From: CAWAHD01 sp963781785
GTDB lineage: Bacteria > Planctomycetota > Planctomycetia > Isosphaerales > Isosphaeraceae
Direction: 5' to 3'
Assembly: GCA_963781785.1 (NCBI GenBank)
Contig: CAWAHD010000002.1
Location: forward strand, 3,348,001-3,412,000
DNA length: 64,000 bases
Part shown: in pieces, positions 58,184-64,000 of the stretch
How positions within the stretch are numbered: the first letter of the stretch is position 1
How the letters are laid out: the number at the start of each line of letters is the position of its first letter
Translations under genes and position numbers: made by a program
Notes under the pieces: generated by a model
Seen by the model: the letters and a program-made list of their open reading frames with translations, nothing else
What the model was told of the DNA's origin: nothing
Databases searched by the model: none

Positions 58184-58491
58184 AAGGCTTATCTTACACA
58201 AAATGGCTCGGAGCACCAATGCAAAACCGTTCGCTTCAAGGACTTGTCCTTTCTCAATGTTGCGCTAGCTTCCCAGCGAAAACCCTTCCATCAACCCTGC
58301 ACGGGACGAATGCAGGTTGCGCCGATCCTCGATCGGGCAAAGCCAGATGCTTTCGTCCAGGCCAGCCGATCCAGTCGACCCGGCCCCGTCGTGAGCTTGT
58401 CGAACGGCCACGCTGCCGTGCTCCGTGGCCGTCAAGTTGCTGGTTCGGCCTCGCGCCTTCACGTGCTCAACGCGAGTCGTTACCGACGTAT

Positions 58492-58757
58492 GAGGAAGGT
58501 CGCCGCCACGAAATCTTGACCCGGCGGATCACCACCCTCCGCCGCGTCGGTGACCTGTACCGCCGCGATCAGGAAATCCATCGTCAACGCCTGCTCAAGC
58601 GCCACGATCTCGCCGCTCGGCTGCGGAAGACCGGTTTCCGGGTGCAAATTCTCGCCGGATACGGGCCGTTACGATTCGGGCCAGGGCAATACGGATTGCT
58701 GGGGCGGAAGTCGCGGCCAGGGACAAAATCCTGAAATCGAAAGTGGCCGCTAGCGAA
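58492..58757 (+). repeat. Direct repeat, copy 2 (duplicated methyltransferase tail)
   Basis: A gap-free copy of 57413-57678. The frame of the methyltransferase C-terminus is still open (HEILTRRITTLRRVGDLYRR to the stop at 58734) but there is no matching N-terminus, so it is a non-functional fragment. The sequence between the copies contains the DUF433 gene. No gene is seen in 58220-58491 or 58758-58902. Confidence 0.8.
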
Positions 58758-58902
58758 GTCGTCTCTGCGGCCGAATTCGCGAGCGAGATGGGGCCGCTCA
58801 AGCATGATGTCAAGGTCAGAGCAATCACCGGGCGAGCTGGAGGGCAGACGGTGTGGGTGGCCACACCAACAGGTATCAATAGTCACTTTCCCAATTCATC
58901 GA

Positions 58903-59193
58903 TCACGACCCCAAAGCAGCCGACACGGCTTCGGGATTATGGGCTGCGATCGTGAGCAAGGCGCATGCTGGACCTAGCGGTTGCCGCCGGCCCTGTTCCC
59001 AGTTTTGCAGCGTCGAGACACTCACGCCGATCATCAACGCAAATTCCGATTGAGACTTGCCTAGCCGATGTCGGATTGCCTTGACATCAACCGATGCGAA
59101 CTCGGTCACCCGGCTTGGTTTCAACTCGCCGCGCCGGATCGCTCCGGCTTGTCGAACGCTGGCGACCAGACGATCAAAGTTCTGTTTCTTCAT
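58903..59193 (-). CDS. HigA/NadS-type HTH antitoxin
   Basis: 96 residues. A short N-terminal helical part (MKKQNFDRLVASVRQAGAI) is followed by an XRE helix-turn-helix (VKAIRHRLGKSQSEFALMIG and VSVSTLQNWEQGRRQP), the layout of HigA/NadS antitoxins, which are encoded after their toxin and repress their own promoter. Its ATG overlaps the toxin stop codon (ATGA), so the operon order is toxin then antitoxin. The toxin gene here is broken. Confidence 0.85.
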   Translation of the reverse strand: MKKQNFDRLVASVRQAGAIRRGELKPSRVTEFASVDVKAIRHRLGKSQSEFALMIGVSVSTLQNWEQGRRQPLGPACALLTIAAHNPEAVSAALGS

Positions 59194-59354
59194 TCAAATT
59201 CCTTTTCTACGAGTTGCCGCAGTAATCGTAGTTGGCGCGGAGTCATGTCCTCTTGCTCGCTCTTGCGGTAGGCGTAAAGCATGTAGAAGGTTTCGCTCGC
59301 TCCATCCCAGTAATAGATGATCTCCGTGAAGGTGGGCGTCTCAAGAAACTGCAT
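59190..59354 (-). pseudogene. HigB-type toxin with internal deletion (54 codons)
   Basis: ATG 59354 to TGA 59190. It reads MQFLETPTFTE and then directly IIYYWDGASETFYMLYAYRK, ending RLLRQLVEKEFE. Full HigB/RelE-like toxins of this group have the same beginning (xFxETPxFT) and the same end (YYW...FYMLYAYxKxEQEDLTP) but with about 50-60 residues between them, including the basic catalytic region. The deletion is exactly in frame. The product cannot be an active ribosome-dependent RNase. The overlap with higA remains. Confidence 0.75.
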
Positions 59355-60253
59355 GCTCTCAACTCTACGTCAATGGCGTACAAAACTCAAGGCTGCCCAA
59401 AATGCTTACCTGTTTGCAAAAGGACACGAATCGCAAGGACATGCATTGCGTTGGTGCCCAGACGGGCAGACCGAGCGAACCGCGCCGGCCCAATGCGATG
59501 GCAACGCGCCGCTGTAGTCACAGGCGGCTCACTTCGGCACACGCGATCATCGAAAGAAAGAATGCGCGGGCGGCGTCGGCTGGTTACACGCGCGAGGGCG
59601 GCTGTCGATCGCCGTGAGGCGCGCCGGAGGAACCTACGCACTTGGCTTCGTGAAGCCCCGTCCAGCCAACTCCGATATGGCTGTCTTTCCACTCCATGTC
59701 GGCCGGTTTTCCGTGCTCAGTTTTCCGTTTGATCCAACGGGTGCGCGCGAAGGTCTGCGCGTCGTCAACCAAGCGGCGGTCCTTGGTTCCTTCGTCAACT
59801 CACGCCTCTGTGAGCGTACGCGCTCGCGCGCCCCGCCTCCGAGCCGGCGCTTGGCCTTGTAAATCGCGTCGTGCACCCGGCCCACTAGCCCGGCGTATAT
59901 CCGGGCTTGCGGAATCGGCTCATCTTGAGTAAAAGGTCCGGTCTAGTCATGTCACAGGAGAGCGGCGCATGGGCCGGGTTGGCGCCAGGGCCAGGGATGG
60001 CGGTGGCGGCCGGACCGCGCTTGAGTCCATGAAATCCCGTAGCCGCCTCGATTCCTCGAGGGCGTGACCACTTCGCCCGCAATTTGGCCAGGATGATCGA
60101 CTCGTCCCCTTTCGTCGGCTCACAGCCTGCGGACCTGGGTGCACCGGGGGGACGACCGCCGGTCTTCTGCGTGCTCTTGGCTCCGGCGCACGTTCGAGAT
60201 GGTTCAGATCGACCGGGCGGCTCTCGATCGATTCGGTTCAGGAACGATCGCTC
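59355..60253. other. Region of about 900 bp without a recognisable gene
   Basis: Several overlapping open frames exist on both strands but all give Arg/Ser/Pro-rich translations with no family resemblance. Given the broken toxins and duplicated fragment just before it, this may be the remains of accessory DNA. I see no tRNA, IS end or repeat here. Confidence 0.4.
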
Positions 60254-63144
60254 ATGACACGTGACGAACGCCCGACCTTACCGGCGCCACGCAAGGTTCC
60301 GGCAGGGCGGCAGAGGACGATGCCGGGCTCGAGGGCCGCGGCCGCCACCGGAGCGACGGAGCCCGGGGTGGACGTGTCTTCCTCTGCGCCGCCGTCCAGA
60401 GATTGGGGACCGACCCGATCCGCCGCCTGCGCGACGATCGGGCCTGCTTGCATCATCGCACTCGCGATCCTTGCCATCGCGCCGCAGCCGGCTCAGGCCC
60501 AGCTCGACAAGTTTCCAGAAGGAATCATTTCCAAGATCGAGTTCGAGGGGAACAACACGATCCCGCCCGAGACAATTAAGCCCAAGCTCTTGAGCCAGGT
60601 TGGTAAACCGCTCAGCCACGACAAGATCGAGGCTGACTTGAAGACCCTGATGAAGACCAAGTTGTTCTCCGAGGTCACCTGGTATCTCGAGGAAGCTCGC
60701 CCAAGAGCGGGAAATACGTCTTGATCTTTGCGGTGCGGGAAATGACCTTGCTGAAATCGGTCGAGTTCAGAGGCCGCAAGGCCATCCGCTTGAAGGAGCT
60801 CGAAGAGACGACGGGCCTCAAGGCCGGCAAGCGTGCAGACCCCATGGGCACCCAGATGGCCGTGGGACGAATCCTCCGGCTCTACACCGATAAGGGTTAT
60901 GACCTCGCGTCGGTTACGCTCCTGGAAGGAGGCAAGTTCGGCGACACCAAGGTCGTCTTCGAGATTTTCGAGGGACCGAAGGTGAAGATCGGCAGCATCG
61001 ACTTCCTCGGAAATACGTTCGCGTCGGACGCCACGCTCAAGACCCATATCGCCGCCCGCAAGCCAATCCTCGGACTCTTTGGCCGCTATCACCGAGATAT
61101 CCTCGAGGAAGACCGGCAGAAGGTGATCGATTATTACCATGCCAACGGCTATTTCGAGGTCCAGGTGAGCGCCGTCACCAAGTTCGCAACGACGCCGGGC
61201 AAGCTCGATATCACGTTCGTGGTGTCGGAGGGAACGCAGTACAAGGTGCGCAACCTGATCATCGAAGGAAACCAGCGAATCAAGACCGAGGCGCTCCGCA
61301 AAGACCTGGAGCTCCATTCCGGTAAGCCGTTCCGGATGGCCGTGCGCGATGCCGACAAGAACCGGATGTTGATCCAGTACGGGGAGATCGGCTGCATCGA
61401 TGCCCAGATCGAGTGCGAGCCACGATTCACCAACGAGCTTGGCGTCGTCGATCTCGTGTACAAGATCGACGAACGCCAGCCGTTCACCCTGGGCGAGCTC
61501 GAAATCGTCGGCAATGTGCGGACCATGGACAAGGTCATCCGTCGCGAAGCCGTCCAGGCCGGCCTTTTGCCCGGTGAAATCCTCGACAAGAACCGGATCG
61601 AAATATACCGGCGCCGGCTGATGGCGACCGGCTATTTCCTCAATAACCCGCAGCAGAACAAGCAGATCAAGATCGAGATCGTCAGGAAACGCGCCAGCGA
61701 TCGTCCGTATGGCGACCTGATTCAGCCACTACTTGAAGATGTGAATCAGGCGAGGATGCAAGATCCGGGCTCGGGCGTTGACCTGCTGCCTGCGCCCTTG
61801 CCGCCGCCAGGCCCGGGGGCTTTGGCGCCGTCGGCCGAGCCGAACGGGCCCGGGGCTTTTCCGTTCGGCTCGAGTAATACGTTCAACCCGCCGGCGAACC
61901 TGCCGCCGGTGGAGGTCCCTGCTCCATCCGTCCCGGCGGTTCCACGCCCGGGTATACCCGGCGGCCTTCCCGCACCTCCGCCCATCGGTTATGGTGAGCT
62001 GCCCGGCACGGATCCCAGTATCCCCGGCATGAACACGACCGACGTCGGCCCCGACCGCAACGACCCGTTCCCCAACCGATCGTTTGCCGACATCGTCACC
62101 TCGGTTGAAGAAGCCACCACCGGCGCCCTCATGTTCTCGGTCGGGGCCAACAGCTTTCAGGGCCTCATGGGCACCGTGTCGATCAACGAGAAGAACTTCA
62201 ATATCTGGCGATTCCCGCGCACATTCGGCGACCTGGTTTCCGGCAACGCGTTCCGGGGCGGTGGACAGACCTTTCAGATCAACCTCCAGGCCGGCAACTG
62301 GATCAACATGATGGTCGTCAGCCTGCGCGAGCCTTACCTCTTTGATCTGCCGATCGGTGCCAGTGCCTCGGGCTTCCTGATGTCGCGTATTTACCCCAAC
62401 TGGGACGAGCGCCGCGGTGGCGGTCAGTTCAGCCTGGGCCGCCAGATCGGGACGAGTATCTACGCCGATACCTCTGTGCGTGCCGAGGAAGTCGACTTCT
62501 TCGGGTACCGGTCTCCGGCCCCCGCCAACTACCTGGCCGCCAGCGGATACACGTCGTTGTTCTCGATCAAGCCGAGCCTGCGGTGGGACAATCGCAACAG
62601 CCCGACCATGGCCACAAAGGGCCAGTACCTGAATTTCTCCGCCGAGCAAGGCTGGGGCAGCTTCACCTGGTCCAAGTTCGACGCCGAAGGACGCGCGTAC
62701 TTCCCCACCGGAAGCCGCCCCGACGGCACCGGCAAGCGGTTCTTCACCTTGCGCGGCCACTTCGGAATCGCGACCGAAACCACACCCATCTATGAGCGGT
62801 ACTTCGCGGGCAACTTCGGCAGCTTGCGCGGGTTCCAGTACCGCACCGTCAGCCCCCATGCGTTCGACGTCCCCACCGGCGGCGTCATGATGGCCCTCGG
62901 GTCGGTCGAGTATCAATTCCCCTGGAACGCCCGCGACACCTTCCATCAAATCTTCTTTACCGACTTCGGCACGGTCACCGGCAACTACGAGTTCAGCAGT
63001 ATGAGAATCTCGGTCGGTACCGGCCTCAAAGTCGCGCTGCCGATCTTTCCCGTGCCGCTGGAGTTCGACCTCGCTTTTCCGGTTCTCAAAGCCCAGGGAG
63101 ACCGGGTCGCGTTCTTCAATTTCGCCGCCAGCGCGATGTGGTGA
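60254..63144 (+). CDS. bamA: BamA/Omp85 outer-membrane assembly protein (one apparent frameshift)
   Basis: Inserts beta-barrel proteins into the outer membrane. About 963 residues from ATG 60254. An N-terminal low-complexity stretch and signal helix (CIIALAILAIAPQPAQAQ) are followed by about five POTRA domains (ISKIEFEGNNTIPPETIKPK, VGSIDFLGNTFA-like, VRNLIIEGNQRIKTEALRKD, LGELEIVGNVRTMDKVI), a Pro/Gly-rich spacer (about nt 61740-62060) and a C-terminal barrel with the NFGSLRGFQYRTVSP loop that corresponds to the conserved (V/I)RG(F/Y) motif. The frame breaks at CCC 60700-60702; a fourth C gives EARPKSGKYVLIFAVREM. The protein ends in a C-terminal Trp after FAASAM. An essential gene, so the frame break is almost certainly an error. 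Confidence 0.9.
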
Positions 63145-63334
63145 GAAACACCCAGGCGGAAGAGTTTTTCCACCTCGCTTCCCGCCCCAGGACCGCGCGG
63201 GCCAGCCGGTCGCGCGTTGCCAGGATCGCGTGACCTCGCTTAGTTTAGAGTGCGCTCTCCGACCGCCAGCCAGGGCGGCCGGTCGCCGGCACATGAGGCC
63301 GGTGGTCCGCGATTCGTTTCCCGCGCGAGACATC

Positions 63335-63862
63335 ATGATGAATCGGTATTTTCTGGTCATGGCCGTCACGGGTGGGTCCCTGCTGGCCGTCGATTTCGTG
63401 CTCGGCTGTTTTGCCATCGGCCAGGTGCAAGGGTCAGATGCGGTCGCGCGGCGGGTCCACATCTTGTTCTCGCTGGCAACGGTCGTGACGCTCCTCGGCA
63501 TTCACTCGATCGTTTACACTTACTTCGTCGCGACCGGGAAATGGGCCAAGGAGGTCGTGCACGTCTATCAACTTCCCGAGTGGATCACCGCGCAAGCGAC
63601 CAAGAACAAGCGAAGGGTCTTCCGGTTCATCATGGGAAGCATGACGGCCATCGCGGTTGCCGCCTGGATGGGAGCCGCCGCCGATACCCTGGGCTCGGGC
63701 TACTCGATCTGGCACATGGGCTCGGCCGCGCTGGCGCTGGCGTTCAACCTCGGTTCCTTCATGGTGGAATACGCCGTGATCGTCGCTCACGTCCGGCTGC
63801 TCTCCGAGCTCAAGGACCAGGCCGACCGGATGCGCGCGGCACGATATGCCGTCAACTCATAA
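63335..63862 (+). CDS. Small polytopic membrane protein
   Basis: 175 residues from ATG 63335 (a second ATG directly follows). Four hydrophobic segments: YFLVMAVTGGSLLAVDFVLG, HILFSLATVVTLLGIHSIVY, GSMTAIAVAAWMGAAADTLG and ALALAFNLGSFMVEYAVIVA. Histidines lie in or near the helices (IHSIVYTY, IWHMGSA), which could suggest heme or metal binding, but I do not recognise a named family. It follows bamA by about 190 bp and precedes an MFS gene by 28 bp. Confidence 0.65.
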   Translation: MMNRYFLVMAVTGGSLLAVDFVLGCFAIGQVQGSDAVARRVHILFSLATVVTLLGIHSIVYTYFVATGKWAKEVVHVYQLPEWITAQATKNKRRVFRFIMGSMTAIAVAAWMGAAADTLGSGYSIWHMGSAALALAFNLGSFMVEYAVIVAHVRLLSELKDQADRMRAARYAVNS

Positions 63863-63889
63863 CGATTGATTGGGGGATCGTCGCAGCCG

Positions 63890-64000
63890 ATGACGTCTCT
63901 GGGTGTTCTTGTGCTGATCGTGGTCGTGGACCTGCTGGGGTTCACGCTGGTGATGCCGCTATTGGGTCCCTTTGGCGAGCATTACGGGTTTTCGGACGCG
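63890..64000 (+). CDS. MFS transporter, N-terminus only (cut by window edge)
   Basis: The first 37 codons are visible: MTSLGVLVLIVVVDLLGFTL, then VMPLLGPFGEHYGFS. The helix with a D-x3-F pattern and the LMP-like start of helix 1 are typical of TetA-type major facilitator drug transporters. The start is ATG 63890. The rest is outside the window, so the family is likely but the substrate cannot be judged. Confidence 0.65.
   Translation, partial: MTSLGVLVLIVVVDLLGFTLVMPLLGPFGEHYGFSDA

Noticed and set aside
59614..59885. Overlapping small frames on both strands in the 59.4-60.2 kb region
   Set aside because: Neither translation looks like a natural protein and no start signal stands out.

Overview
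The window looks like a chromosomal segment of a GC-rich planctomycete, most likely of the Isosphaeraceae/Gemmataceae type. The evidence is internal: two secreted proteins carry the planctomycete N-terminal LEPR-XLL-like motif (about 757-797 and 6376-6402), there is a DUF1559 pilin-like protein with an H-X9-DG motif, a run of DUF1573-type proteins, and a BamA/Omp85 gene showing a diderm envelope. Genes are dense, on both strands, and there are no rRNA, tRNA or CRISPR features that I can see.

Layout. 1-12 kb: an S4 RNA-binding protein (cut by the window edge), a giant Ig-repeat adhesin, inorganic pyrophosphatase, a sedolisin-type protease, a secreted DUF6263-like protein, an RNase Z-like metallohydrolase and a divergent PfkB-type kinase. 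12-18.6 kb: an operon of three consecutive membrane-anchored DUF1573-like proteins plus a small acidic Cys-rich secreted peptide, then a gene split by an IS1380-family element, then a DUF1559 gene. 18.6-20.2 kb: a reverse transcriptase preceded by a structured non-coding region with retron features (promoter, long-range a1/a2-like pairing, AGC after a1, long msd-like hairpin). 20.2-24.6 kb: a palindromic repeat, two membrane-anchored unknowns and an ISKra4-like element with a 9-bp target duplication.

24.8-33 kb holds an operon for a complex I / group 4 hydrogenase-like membrane complex (HyfB, C, E, F, G and a ferredoxin-HyfI fusion) headed by an HTH-EIIA fusion. The large subunit lacks the [NiFe] cysteine pairs and the small subunit lacks the N2-type cysteines, which places it with the energy-converting hydrogenase-related (Ehr) complexes rather than with true hydrogenases. 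33-37 kb: beta-carbonic anhydrase, a HypE/PurM-like protein and PdxA on the minus strand. 37-57.7 kb: a B12-binding radical SAM protein, two large membrane glycosylation/lipid-type proteins, VOC, EVE, leucine-rich-repeat, thioredoxin-TPR, gamma-glutamyltransferase, HtrA-like protease, sirtuin, ceramidase, esterase, prolyl oligopeptidase and a methyltransferase. 57.5-59.4 kb is a small decay zone: two toxin-antitoxin modules whose antitoxins look whole but whose toxins are broken, plus a direct duplication of the methyltransferase 3' end. 60-64 kb: BamA, a small membrane protein and the start of an MFS transporter.

A caution for every reader: about seventeen single-base frame breaks occur across the window, many next to short homopolymers and many in genes that should be intact (bamA, hyfG, ggt, prolyl oligopeptidase, sirtuin). 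Sequence or assembly indel error is a better general explanation than mass pseudogenisation, so I describe these as one gene each and mark where the frame breaks.
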